Shown here in pieces: positions 13,686-20,563 of a stretch of DNA of 23,406 bases. A program made the translations under genes and the position numbers. The notes under the pieces were generated by a model. It was not told the origin of the DNA and ran no database searches. It was given only the letters and a program-made list of their open reading frames with translations. The first letter of the stretch is position 1. Each line of letters opens with the position of its first letter. This DNA is from an uncultured Clostridia bacterium (GTDB lineage Bacteria; Bacillota; Clostridia; Oscillospirales; Oscillospiraceae), in the NCBI GenBank assembly GCA_937890525.1, contig CALADI010000025.1, forward strand, positions 1 through 23,406, read 5' to 3'.

Positions 13686-16073
13686 ATGAAACTCAACAGA
13701 AAATGGATCAATGAGGAGTTCGTGGATCTGTCCCATGTCTCCGATAAAGAATATGTGGAAGCCATGACCGTCTTCGGTCAGAAGGTGGAAACCTACGAGC
13801 GTATGGACGCTGAGATCAAGAATGTGGTGGTGGGCAAGGTGGTTTCCATTGTCCGCCACGAGAATTCCGACCACATGTGGGTGTGTCAGGTGGATGTGGG
13901 GCAGGAGGAGCCTGTCCAGATCGTCACCGGCGCCCAGAATGTCCACGAGGGAGATCTGGTTCCCGCTGCGCTGCACAACTCTTGGCTGCCCGGCGGCGTC
14001 CACATCACCAAGGGCAAGCTCCGTGGAGAAAAATCCAACGGTATGCTCTGCTCCTTCCAAGAGCTGGGTCTGACGGAGAACGACCTGCCCGGCGTCTTTG
14101 CCGACGGCATCTGGATCCTGAATGACGAAAACTGCGTCCCCGGCGATGACATCAACAAAGTCATCGGCAACGATGATACCGTGGTGGATTTCGAGATCAC
14201 CAACAACCGCCCCGACTGCTACTCCATCATCGGTCTGGCTCGGGAATCCGCCGCCGCCTTCGGCAAGGTCATGCGCCACCACGAGCCTGTGGTCAAGGGC
14301 AGCGGCGAAGGCTCTATCTTTGAAAAGCTGGATGTGGAAGTCCCCGCTGAGGATCTTTGCAACCGCTACTCCGCCCGGATGGTGGCCAATGTGAAGGTCG
14401 GTCCCTCCCCCAAGTGGATGCGCCAGCGGCTGCGTGCCAACGGCATCCGTCCCATCAACAACATTGTGGACATCACCAACTATGTCATGCTGGAATACGG
14501 TCAGCCCATGCACGCCTTCGACTACCGCTATGTGACCTCCGGTCAGATCGTAGTGCGTCGAGCCGTCGAGGGCGAGAGCCTGACCACGCTGGACGGTGTG
14601 GTGCGCCCCCTGAAGCCGGGTATGCTGGTCATCGCCGACGGCGAAAAGCCCATCGGTCTTGCCGGTATCATGGGCGGTGAGAATTCCGAGATCCGTGAGG
14701 ATACCGTGTCCGTGGTATTCGAGTCCGCCAACTTCAACGGCACCTCGGTGCGCCAGACCGCTCTGGCGCTGGGTATGCGGACGGAGGCCTCCGGCAAGTT
14801 CGAGAAGAATCTGGATCCCATGATGACCGTCCCCGCCGTTCAGCGTGCCTGCGAACTGGTGGAGCTGCTGGAGTGCGGCGATGTGATGGACGGCACCATC
14901 GATGTGATCAACTATGTGCCCCAGCCCAAGACTCTGCCCTTGGAGCCGGACAAGATCAACCATCTCCTCGGCACCCAGATCCCTCGGGAAGACATGGTGA
15001 AGTATCTGAACCTTCTGGAGATCCCTGTGGAGGGCGATGAGATCCAAGTCCCCTCTTGGCGTCCCGACCTGAACCTGATGGCAGACATTGCCGAGGAAGT
15101 GGGCAGAAGCTACGGCTATAACGAGATCCCCACCACCGCCTTCAAGACCTCCACCCAAGGCGGCTACACCCCCATGATGCTTGCTGAGAGCAAGGCCGGC
15201 ACATTGTGCCGTGCCCTGGGCTACAGCGAGATCATCACCTATTCCTTCGTTTCCCCCGCCATTTTCGACCAGATCCGGCTGCCGGAGGACTCCCCCCTGC
15301 GCCATGCTCTGCGGATCCAGAATCCTCTGGGCGAGGATACCTCCATCATGCGTACCATCGCCCTGCCCTCCATGCTGGATATCCTGTCCCGAAACAACGC
15401 CTACCACAACAAGAGCGCCAAGCTGTATGAGCTGGCGAAGATCTATCTTCCCGTGGAGGATCAGGCGCTTCCTGAGGAGCCCAAGATGCTTCTGCTGGGC
15501 ACCTATGGCGCCAATGAGAACTTCTACACCCTGAAGGGGGAGCTGGAAGCCATCATGACCGGTCTGCGTCTGCCTAAGGCCAGCTACACCGCCGTTCAGG
15601 ACAATCCCTCCTACCATCCCGGCCGCTGCGCCATGGTCAGCGTGAACGGCGTGGAACTGGGCTATATGGGACAGGTGCATCCTCTGGTGGCGAAGAACTA
15701 CGGCTTTGACGGCGAGGTCTACTGCGCCGAGATCAACTTCACCAAGGCATTCCAGCTTCGACTGCCGGAGCCTACCTTCACCCCGCTGCCCAAGTACCCC
15801 GCCGTGTCCCGGGATCTTGCCCTGATCTGCGACGAAGAGATCACCGTGGCGCAGGTGGAGGATGTGATCGTCGCTACCGCCGGCAAGCTGCTGCGTCAGG
15901 TCAAGCTGTTCGATGTGTACCGCGGTGTGGGCGTGCCCGAGGGGAAGAAGAGCCTTGCCTTCTCTCTGGAACTGCGTGCTGATGACCGCACCCTGACCGA
16001 CGCTGACTCCGAAGCTGTGACCACCAAGGTGCTCAGCGCGCTTGCCGAAAAGCTGAACGCCGTGCTGCGCTGA
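13686..16073 (+). CDS. pheT: Phenylalanyl-tRNA synthetase beta subunit
   Basis: The 795-residue partner of PheS, needed for tRNA binding and editing of mischarged tyrosine. Start at ATG 13686 with TAAGGAGGATATCCC upstream. Domains in order: an N-terminal EMAP-like tRNA-binding domain (about 40-150, QIVTGAQNV and KLRGEKSNGMLCS), the B3/B4 editing region (about 205-380, with GIRPINNIVDITNYVMLEYG and PMHAFDY), B5 (about 405-475), a catalytic-like core, and a C-terminal anticodon-binding ferredoxin-fold domain (about 705-795, PKYPAVSRDLALI). Length is normal. No terminator is visible after it, so some read-through into ireB is possible. Confidence 0.97.
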   Translation: MKLNRKWINEEFVDLSHVSDKEYVEAMTVFGQKVETYERMDAEIKNVVVGKVVSIVRHENSDHMWVCQVDVGQEEPVQIVTGAQNVHEGDLVPAALHNSWLPGGVHITKGKLRGEKSNGMLCSFQELGLTENDLPGVFADGIWILNDENCVPGDDINKVIGNDDTVVDFEITNNRPDCYSIIGLARESAAAFGKVMRHHEPVVKGSGEGSIFEKLDVEVPAEDLCNRYSARMVANVKVGPSPKWMRQRLRANGIRPINNIVDITNYVMLEYGQPMHAFDYRYVTSGQIVVRRAVEGESLTTLDGVVRPLKPGMLVIADGEKPIGLAGIMGGENSEIREDTVSVVFESANFNGTSVRQTALALGMRTEASGKFEKNLDPMMTVPAVQRACELVELLECGDVMDGTIDVINYVPQPKTLPLEPDKINHLLGTQIPREDMVKYLNLLEIPVEGDEIQVPSWRPDLNLMADIAEEVGRSYGYNEIPTTAFKTSTQGGYTPMMLAESKAGTLCRALGYSEIITYSFVSPAIFDQIRLPEDSPLRHALRIQNPLGEDTSIMRTIALPSMLDILSRNNAYHNKSAKLYELAKIYLPVEDQALPEEPKMLLLGTYGANENFYTLKGELEAIMTGLRLPKASYTAVQDNPSYHPGRCAMVSVNGVELGYMGQVHPLVAKNYGFDGEVYCAEINFTKAFQLRLPEPTFTPLPKYPAVSRDLALICDEEITVAQVEDVIVATAGKLLRQVKLFDVYRGVGVPEGKKSLAFSLELRADDRTLTDADSEAVTTKVLSALAEKLNAVLR

Positions 16074-16104
16074 CCCCTTTACAAAATATTTACCGTTTGC
16101 CACC

Positions 16105-16133
16105 TTTACATATTCGAATGTTTGGGCTATAAT
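16105..16133 (+). promoter_or_regulatory. Sigma-A promoter of ireB
   Basis: TTTACA (16105-16110), 17 bases and TATAAT (16128-16133), with the predicted start about 30 bases before the ireB ATG. Confidence 0.8.
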
Positions 16134-16169
16134 AACATCTATATAGCACACATGAAGGAGGTCGGTCAT

Positions 16170-16418
16170 ATGACAGATAACACCATCAAATTCACCGTTC
16201 CCTGTGATGACAAGGAGAATATGCGTCGGATCCTGCACTGTGTATTTGATGCCCTGAGCGAGAAGGGCTATAACCCCATCAATCAGATCGTGGGCTATCT
16301 GCTTACCGAGGATCCCACCTACATTACGAATTACAATGGTGCCCGCAGCATGATCTGCAAGCTGGATCGGGACGAGCTGCTTCAAGAATTGGTGCAGCAC
16401 TACCTGTTTGACAGGTAA
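16170..16418 (+). CDS. ireB: IreB-family regulatory phosphoprotein (UPF0297)
   Basis: An 82-residue cytosolic protein. The ATG at 16170 follows GAAGGAGGTCGGTCAT and is preferred to an upstream in-frame ATG inside the promoter. NPINQIVGYLLTEDPTYIT in the middle and DRDELLQELVQHYL at the end are the conserved blocks of the UPF0297/YrzL/IreB family. In Enterococcus, IreB is phosphorylated by the PASTA kinase IreK and affects cell-wall stress tolerance. In many firmicutes it is next to a Holliday-junction resolvase gene (yqgF), which is not the case here. The N-terminal MTDNTIKF places a Thr where phosphorylation is known in homologues. Confidence 0.92.
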   Translation: MTDNTIKFTVPCDDKENMRRILHCVFDALSEKGYNPINQIVGYLLTEDPTYITNYNGARSMICKLDRDELLQELVQHYLFDR

Positions 16419-16431
16419 TTCTTCGTGATTT

Positions 16432-16460
16432 ATGGGGCTTTTGCAATGCAGAAGCCCCAT
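16432..16460 (+). terminator. Hairpin after ireB
   Basis: A 9-bp stem (16432-16440 with 16452-16460), extendable by about 3 pairs, lies 13 bases after ireB. Only TT follows, so termination may be partial. Confidence 0.6.
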
Positions 16461-16533
16461 TTCCATGGCACCGCCAGTCCGTTACCCACCCCCGACCGGC
16501 TGCCCGCCGGTCCCCACAGATAAGGAGGTTCCA

Positions 16534-16821
16534 ATGGCAGAACAAAATGGTTTGATGTATAAGGGTCGTCCCCTGATGCGTAAGGATAACCTGATCTATT
16601 ACGGCTCTATGGCTGATTCCCACATCGTCATGCTTCAGATCCTTGAGACCAAGAAAGTCCAAGATCTGGATGTGGCGACCAAGGTCTCCATCCAGCTTCA
16701 GCTCACCGATCCCAACGCAAAGGGTCGCGACCGTGTGGTCAAGCGCGGTGAGAAGGACGGTCTGTACACCGCTCTTGATTTCGGCTCCGTTTGGCTGGAG
16801 CGGGCTCTGGCCGGCAAGTAA
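16534..16821 (+). CDS. Uncharacterised 95-residue protein
   Basis: ATG 16534 with TAAGGAGGTTCCA directly upstream, an excellent ribosome site. The frame is open from 16432, but the earlier part overlaps the ireB hairpin and is not protein-like. The protein is compact and soluble: MYKGRPLMRKDNLIYYGSMA, a helix/strand with HIVMLQILETKKVQDLDVA, strand KVSIQLQLTD, and a charged KGRDRVVKRGEKDGLYTALD before a C-terminal helix. No signal, membrane segment or catalytic motif is seen. It looks like a conserved hypothetical of Clostridia, which I cannot confirm here. It lies between ireB and the spore genes and ends at a strong terminator. Confidence 0.8.
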   Translation: MAEQNGLMYKGRPLMRKDNLIYYGSMADSHIVMLQILETKKVQDLDVATKVSIQLQLTDPNAKGRDRVVKRGEKDGLYTALDFGSVWLERALAGK

Positions 16822-16828
16822 CACCATA

Positions 16829-16866
16829 AAAAAATAACCGGAAGCTTCGGCTTCCGGTTATTTTTT
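16829..16866 (+). terminator. Strong terminator before spoVAD
   Basis: A 17-bp stem (16829-16845 with 16850-16866) with a TTCG loop, flanked by A and T runs. It closes the 16534 gene and could also act on the opposite strand. Confidence 0.93.
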
Positions 16867-16874
16867 ATCCATCG

Positions 16875-16884
16875 GGTCATACTA
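16875..16884 (+). promoter_or_regulatory. Candidate forespore (sigma-F/sigma-G) -10 element
   Basis: GGTCATACTA at 16875-16884 fits the sigma-F -10 pattern GGnnAnAnTn and contains CATACTA, the sigma-G -10 pattern. A matching -35 would fall in the 3' arm of the preceding terminator (about 16856-16861), where only a weak match exists. Position 23 bases before spoVAD suits forespore expression. Confidence 0.45.
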
Positions 16885-16906
16885 CCCTCAGAAATGAGGG
16901 ATGAAT

Positions 16907-17926
16907 ATGACGGCACAAAATAAAATCGGCAGACGCACCTTCCGCCCCGGTGAGCATGTCTGCATCAGCGCTTGGGCCAGCGTTGCCGGGAAGAAAGAAT
17001 CCGAGGGCCCGCTGGGACACCTGTATGATCTGACCTCCTCCGACACCAAGTTCTCGGAGAAAAGCTGGGAACAGGCAGAGAAGAAAATGCAGCAGCTTGC
17101 TCTGAATACCCTTCTGGATAAGGCGGGCATCACCCCGACGGATGTGGATCTGGTGTATTCCGGAGATCTTCTGAACCAATGCATCGGCTCTTCCTTTTCC
17201 CTGCGCAATACCGGCATTGCCCATCTGGGGCTGTACGGTGCCTGCTCCACCATGGCAGAGAGCCTGCTGCTGTCTGCCATCACCGCAGGCGGGGGCTATG
17301 CCGATCGGGTGGTGGCCATGACCTCTTCCCACTTTGCATCCTCCGAGCGGCAGTACCGCTTTCCTCTGGGCTACGGCGGTCAGCGCACCCCCACCGCCCA
17401 ATGGACCGTCACAGGAAGCGGTGCCGCCTTGGTAGAGCGCCGCAGCGGAACTGTGGAGATCACCGCCGCCACCGTGGGCACCGTTACGGATTTGGGGATC
17501 ACCGACCCGGCGAACATGGGCTGTGCCATGGCGCCTGCCGCCTTCGACACCATACGGACCCACTTCGACGACACCCACACCGGCCCGGAGGATTTCGATC
17601 TCATCGTCACCGGAGATCTGGGTTCGCTGGGCAAGGAAGCACTGATGTACCTGTTCCGCAAGGAAGGGATCAGCATCGGGGGCAAATTGACCGACTGCGG
17701 CACCATGGTCTTTGATGCTCAGAAGCAGGATGTCCACTGCGGCGGCTCCGGCTGCGGATGCAGCGCCATTGTGCTTTGTTCGGAACTGCTGAGCAAGCTG
17801 CAAGCCGGAAAGCTGAAGAAGATCCTCTTCTGCGGCACTGGAGCGCTGCTCTCCCCCACATCCACCCAACAAAATCTGCCGATCCCCGGGGTCTGCCACG
17901 GGGTCTGCATTCAGTCCAGGAGGTAA
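16907..17926 (+). CDS. spoVAD: Stage V sporulation protein AD
   Basis: Inner-membrane-associated component of the SpoVA channel that moves dipicolinic acid into the forespore and out on germination. The protein has a thiolase-like fold. Length is 339 residues from ATG 16907, which has GAGGG 6 bases upstream; an ATG at 16901 overlaps that spacing. Landmarks: FSEKSWEQAEKKMQ, VYSGDLLNQCIGSSF, the thiolase-like GLYGACSTMAESL, MTSSHFASSERQYRFP, and GGSGCGCSAIV near the end. In many Clostridia spoVAC precedes it; here the upstream neighbour is unrelated and separated by a terminator. spoVAE follows after 3 bases. Confidence 0.96.
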   Translation: MTAQNKIGRRTFRPGEHVCISAWASVAGKKESEGPLGHLYDLTSSDTKFSEKSWEQAEKKMQQLALNTLLDKAGITPTDVDLVYSGDLLNQCIGSSFSLRNTGIAHLGLYGACSTMAESLLLSAITAGGGYADRVVAMTSSHFASSERQYRFPLGYGGQRTPTAQWTVTGSGAALVERRSGTVEITAATVGTVTDLGITDPANMGCAMAPAAFDTIRTHFDDTHTGPEDFDLIVTGDLGSLGKEALMYLFRKEGISIGGKLTDCGTMVFDAQKQDVHCGGSGCGCSAIVLCSELLSKLQAGKLKKILFCGTGALLSPTSTQQNLPIPGVCHGVCIQSRR

Positions 17927-17929
17927 GTC

Positions 17930-18286
17930 ATGGAGTATCTGAAGGCTTTTGTCATAGGGGGCTGCCTGTGTCTGATCGGTCAAGTACTGATCGACCTCAC
18001 CGGTCTGACCCCCGCACGGATCCTTGTCAGCTATGTGGTCGTCGGTGTGGTGCTGGGCGCGCTGGGGCTGTACCAGCCTCTCATCGATTTTGCCGGCGCA
18101 GGAGCCAGCGTTCCCCTCACCGGCTTCGGCAGCACTTTGGCCAAGGGGGTGCGGGAAGCGGTAGATGAAGTCGGGCTGCTTGGGGTCTTTACCGGCGGAC
18201 TGAAAGCCACCGCCGGAGGAATCACCGCCGCCATTGCCGCAGGACTGGCGGCAAGCTGCCTGTTCCGCCCCAAGGACAAAACATGA
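17930..18286 (+). CDS. spoVAE: Stage V sporulation protein AE
   Basis: A 118-residue membrane protein of the SpoVA dipicolinic-acid channel. Start 3 bases after spoVAD, ribosome site CCAGGAGG. It has an N-terminal hydrophobic helix (about 4-24), a second (about 30-55) and a third near the C-terminus (about 95-112). The GFGSTLAKGVREAVDEVGLLGVFTG stretch is the conserved SpoVAEb block. Length and order after spoVAD are typical. The stop is 9 bases from the stop of a convergent gene, with no hairpin between. Confidence 0.94.
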   Translation: MEYLKAFVIGGCLCLIGQVLIDLTGLTPARILVSYVVVGVVLGALGLYQPLIDFAGAGASVPLTGFGSTLAKGVREAVDEVGLLGVFTGGLKATAGGITAAIAAGLAASCLFRPKDKT

Positions 18287-18295
18287 TCCTGGCTC

Positions 18296-18865
18296 TCATT
18301 CGTCGGCGTCGATGATCCGCCCCTTGCCGCTGCCGGAGTCGGTGCAGGAACCGGCCTTGAAATGGGTATAGAGATTGCCCGCCCCAAAGACGATGAGCAC
18401 CAATCCCACCACCGTCATCACGATCCGGGAACTGGTCAGCGGAGAGAAGATCAGGATCAAGCCAAACACCATGGTGAGGATGGACAGCACCAGCCCCGGC
18501 ACCCACAGGCCACCGCCCCGGCGCAGGCGAAGGGCATCACCCAAGGCGCCCAATCCCTGCGCCGTCAGCAACACCCCCAGCAGAACGCCGAGAATGGATG
18601 CCAGCGACAGGGGGTGACGCAGGATATAGATCCCCGCCGCCAGTACAAGTCCGCTGCCGATCATTGTCCCAAAGCCGAATGCGGGCCAGCTGAGTACACC
18701 AATGAGCAATCCTGCGCTGCCGCCGATCATCAGAACCCACGCAAGGATCACCGCTACGGTACTGGATCCAAAGTCCGGGAACAGTAGCAGCACCAACCCC
18801 AGAACGATCAGTGCAATCGAGCCCCACCGAGCCTGAGCCAAATGTTTTGAAATATTGTTTTTCAT
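18296..18865 (-). CDS. DUF308/HdeD-family membrane protein
   Basis: A 189-residue membrane protein starting at ATG 18865, preceded by GGGGAG. The frame is open to 18928, but that part contains the promoter. Six hydrophobic helices can be placed in three pairs with short basic or Gly-rich turns (WGSIALIVLGLVLLLFPD..., ILAWVLMIGG, IYILRHPLSLASILGVLLG, LGALGDALRLRRGGG, VPGLVLSILTMVFGLILIFSP, VMTVVGLVLIVFGAGNLYTHF). This three-repeat layout is that of DUF308/HdeD proteins, linked to acid resistance in enterobacteria but of unknown function in Clostridia. A polar tail (GSCTDSGSGKGRIIDADE) is cytosolic. Monocistronic. Confidence 0.88.
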   Translation of the reverse strand: MKNNISKHLAQARWGSIALIVLGLVLLLFPDFGSSTVAVILAWVLMIGGSAGLLIGVLSWPAFGFGTMIGSGLVLAAGIYILRHPLSLASILGVLLGVLLTAQGLGALGDALRLRRGGGLWVPGLVLSILTMVFGLILIFSPLTSSRIVMTVVGLVLIVFGAGNLYTHFKAGSCTDSGSGKGRIIDADE

Positions 18866-18889
18866 GAGGATCTCCCCTTTCTTGTCTCC

Positions 18890-18918
18890 ATCATACTCTG
18901 CCGGAGCACATTCGTCAA
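18890..18918 (-). promoter_or_regulatory. Sigma-A promoter of the DUF308 gene
   Basis: On the minus strand TTGACG (18918-18913), 17 bases and TATGAT (18895-18890). Transcription should start near 18883, leaving a leader of about 20 bases with the ribosome site. Confidence 0.82.
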
Positions 18919-19002
18919 CCGGCAGCATTTATTTTTACACAACTCCGGCAGTTCTATTCCCCCGCCTTGGTGCGTAGTCTTTTGCAAAAGGAGGGGACGC
19001 CA

Positions 19003-19263
19003 ATGGAACGACCTGCCGTAAGCGTGAATCATAAAGTCGTGCTGGATCAGCGCAGTAAACTGGAGCTGACCGGTGCAACGGAGATCCTGCGGTTTGAAGA
19101 AGATGTGGTGGAACTGAACACCTGCTGCGGCATCATGACCGTTCTGGGGGAGGATCTGCGGCTGAAGTGCCTGTCACTGGACGACGGTGCCGTGATGATA
19201 CAAGGCAAGATCCAAACCATAGAGTATGCCGATAAGCGGCCTCGCCGGGGGCTGTTCCGATGA
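19003..19263 (+). CDS. yabP: Spore coat/cortex protein YabP
   Basis: An 86-residue protein of the YabP/YqfC family, made in the mother cell and needed for sporulation in several firmicutes. ATG 19003 follows AAAGGAGGGGACGCCA; a GTG-type upstream start lacks a site. Conserved features are the TGATEILRFEEDVVEL block (about residues 24-39), CCGIMTVLGEDLRLK and the closing DGAVMIQGKIQTIEY, giving a small all-beta domain. The stop overlaps the yabQ start (ATGA). In B. subtilis, rqcP (yabO) sits directly upstream; here the gene diverges from the DUF308 gene instead. No clear sigma-E promoter was found in the 84 bases between 18918 and 19003. Confidence 0.9.
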   Translation: MERPAVSVNHKVVLDQRSKLELTGATEILRFEEDVVELNTCCGIMTVLGEDLRLKCLSLDDGAVMIQGKIQTIEYADKRPRRGLFR

Positions 19264-19982
19264 TCCCACCGGAGCTTGCCGCCCAGCGCCTGCTGTACAG
19301 TTTTCTTATCGGCGCGGCGCTGGGGCCCTGCATGGCATTCCTGTCCCCCCTGCGGCGGCATTGTCCGGTATTATATCAGCTTCTTGTGTGCGCATCGCTG
19401 CTGCCGGCATGGCTGTACCTGACCTTCGCCGTCTGCGGCGGGGATATTCGCCCGGGTTGTCTGGGCGGGTGCATCTTGGGATTTCTGCTGTGGCTGTGGC
19501 TCCTGCACCCGAAGGCCGCCGCCCTTTCCCGGCATTTTTGGCATGGATGCGGCAAGGTCTGCCGCAAGTTGATCCTGCCCGTACACACTTTATTTAAAAA
19601 TTTTTGCAAAAAAGGAAAAAATCTCTTTGCAAATATGAGAAAATGGGGTACAATAGGATGGAGTAAGCGTTGTCCCAGTAGACACGCATCCGGAGGCCCC
19701 ATTTATGAAACATCTTCAAAAGCAGCAGCGCTGCGCCCATCCCCGCGCCAAGATCGTGGTGATCACCGCCATCGTATTGTCTACGGTGACTCTGACTGCT
19801 CTGCATCTGCGCCAGATGGAAGCACAGGCTCGGCTTCAGGCGCTGCAAGATCAAGCCGCCTGCTTGGAAGCCGAAAACGCCGAACTGGATCGCCAGATCC
19901 AAAGCGTCGGCAGCGTAGAATTCATCCGCCGGATCGCTCTGGAGGAGCTTCATCTGGTAGACCCCGGAACCATCATCATTGA
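19260..19982 (+). CDS. yabQ: Sporulation membrane protein YabQ, stop apparently lost
   Basis: YabQ is a small spore-cortex membrane protein. The start overlaps the yabP stop in ATGA. Residues 1-105 look right: hydrophobic helices at about 12-30, 38-58 and 66-83, then a basic helix (PKAAALSRHFWHGCGKVCRKL) and a Lys/Phe-rich tail (TLFKNFCKKGKNLF). Homologues usually stop after such a tail. Here the frame stays open past residue 125, runs through the divIC promoter and overlaps divIC out of frame for 278 bases, with non-protein-like composition. A one-base change in the A6 run at 19608-19613 would give a stop at 19636-19638 or 19664-19666. So the real end is probably about 19620-19666, by frameshift or sequence error. 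Confidence 0.75.
   Translation: MIPPELAAQRLLYSFLIGAALGPCMAFLSPLRRHCPVLYQLLVCASLLPAWLYLTFAVCGGDIRPGCLGGCILGFLLWLWLLHPKAAALSRHFWHGCGKVCRKLILPVHTLFKNFCKKGKNLFANMRKWGTIGWSKRCPSRHASGGPIYETSSKAAALRPSPRQDRGDHRHRIVYGDSDCSASAPDGSTGSASGAARSSRLLGSRKRRTGSPDPKRRQRRIHPPDRSGGASSGRPRNHHH
19626..19654 (+). promoter_or_regulatory. Sigma-A promoter of divIC
   Basis: TTTGCA (19626-19631), 17 bases and TACAAT (19649-19654), inside the expected 3' end of yabQ. It would let divIC be expressed in growth independently of the sporulation genes. Confidence 0.7.
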
Positions 19983-19995
19983 AGAATCTGAATAA
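19705..19995 (+). CDS. divIC: Septum formation initiator DivIC/FtsB
   Basis: A 96-residue bitopic divisome protein that binds FtsL and helps activate septal wall synthesis. ATG 19705 follows CCGGAGGCCCCATTT. A basic cytosolic tail (1-15) is followed by one transmembrane helix (about 16-33), a coiled coil (36-68, LRQMEAQARLQALQDQAA with heptads) and the conserved distal block VEFIRRIALEELHLVDPGTI (71-90). It corresponds to EYIEKIAREELGLVKPGE in other firmicutes. The order yabP-yabQ-divIC-S1 gene is the conserved firmicute arrangement. The 3' end is 24 bases before the next ATG. Confidence 0.94.
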   Translation: MKHLQKQQRCAHPRAKIVVITAIVLSTVTLTALHLRQMEAQARLQALQDQAACLEAENAELDRQIQSVGSVEFIRRIALEELHLVDPGTIIIEESE

Positions 19996-20018
19996 GCATG
20001 GAGGAAACAAACATCAGT

Positions 20019-20504
20019 ATGGAGTTAACCGTCGGAGCCGTCCTTGAGGGCAAAGTAAAATCGATCACCAATTTCGGCGCATTCGTTGCGCTGCCAGACA
20101 ACAAAACGGGCATGGTACATATTTCCGAGGTGGCCAACGCCTATGTCAGCGATATCCGCCAGCATCTGACCGAAGGGCAGGATGTGAAGGTCATGGTCAT
20201 CGCTGTGGATCCCGCCGGGAAGATCAACCTGTCCATGAAGCGGTTGGAACCCAAGCCGCAGGCAAATGGTTCCCGTCCCGGTTTCCGTCGGGATCAGAAC
20301 GCCAACGGTGGTTCCGGATCCTTCCGCAATTCGGCTCCCCGTCCCCATACCCCTCGGAGCAGCGCTCCCGTGCCGCCTCCCGCACCCAAGACTGCGGATC
20401 AGCTCTTTGAGGAGAAGCTGAAGGCATTCATGAGCGAATCCGACAGCAAGATCTCCTCCATTCGGGCCTACTCCGACCATCGGACCAAGAGCCGCAGACG
20501 ATAA
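20019..20504 (+). CDS. yabR: S1 RNA-binding domain protein, YabR-like
   Basis: A 161-residue RNA-binding protein. The frame has an ATG at 19998, but ATG 20019 has GGAGGAAA at 20001-20008 and gives the family's usual start (MELTVGAVLEGKV), so I choose it. Residues 1-76 are a single S1 domain (GKVKSITNFGAFVAL, GMVHISEVA, GKINLSMKRL). Residues 80-130 are low-complexity, rich in Pro, Ser, Arg and Asn. A C-terminal helix (TADQLFEEKLKAFMSESD) and a basic tail end the protein. YabR proteins lie after divIC in many firmicutes; the role in RNA binding or ribosome association is only partly known. Ends at a terminator. Confidence 0.92.
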   Translation: MELTVGAVLEGKVKSITNFGAFVALPDNKTGMVHISEVANAYVSDIRQHLTEGQDVKVMVIAVDPAGKINLSMKRLEPKPQANGSRPGFRRDQNANGGSGSFRNSAPRPHTPRSSAPVPPPAPKTADQLFEEKLKAFMSESDSKISSIRAYSDHRTKSRRR

Positions 20505-20510
20505 ATCCCC

Positions 20511-20544
20511 GGGCTGCTGCCGTGTGCAGCAGCCCTTTGCTTTC
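20511..20544 (+). terminator. Terminator after the S1 protein gene
   Basis: A 10-bp perfect stem (20511-20520 with 20526-20535) with a 5-base loop is followed by TTTGCTTT. Confidence 0.82.
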
Positions 20545-20563
20545 ATGGAAGGGTTCAATACTT

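Noticed and set aside
12501..16466. A 1321-codon open frame on the minus strand across pheS and pheT
   Set aside because: It mirrors pheST codon structure in a GC-rich coding region, has repetitive His/Gly/Leu composition, no ribosome site and no family resemblance. The sense genes are certain, so it is an antisense shadow.
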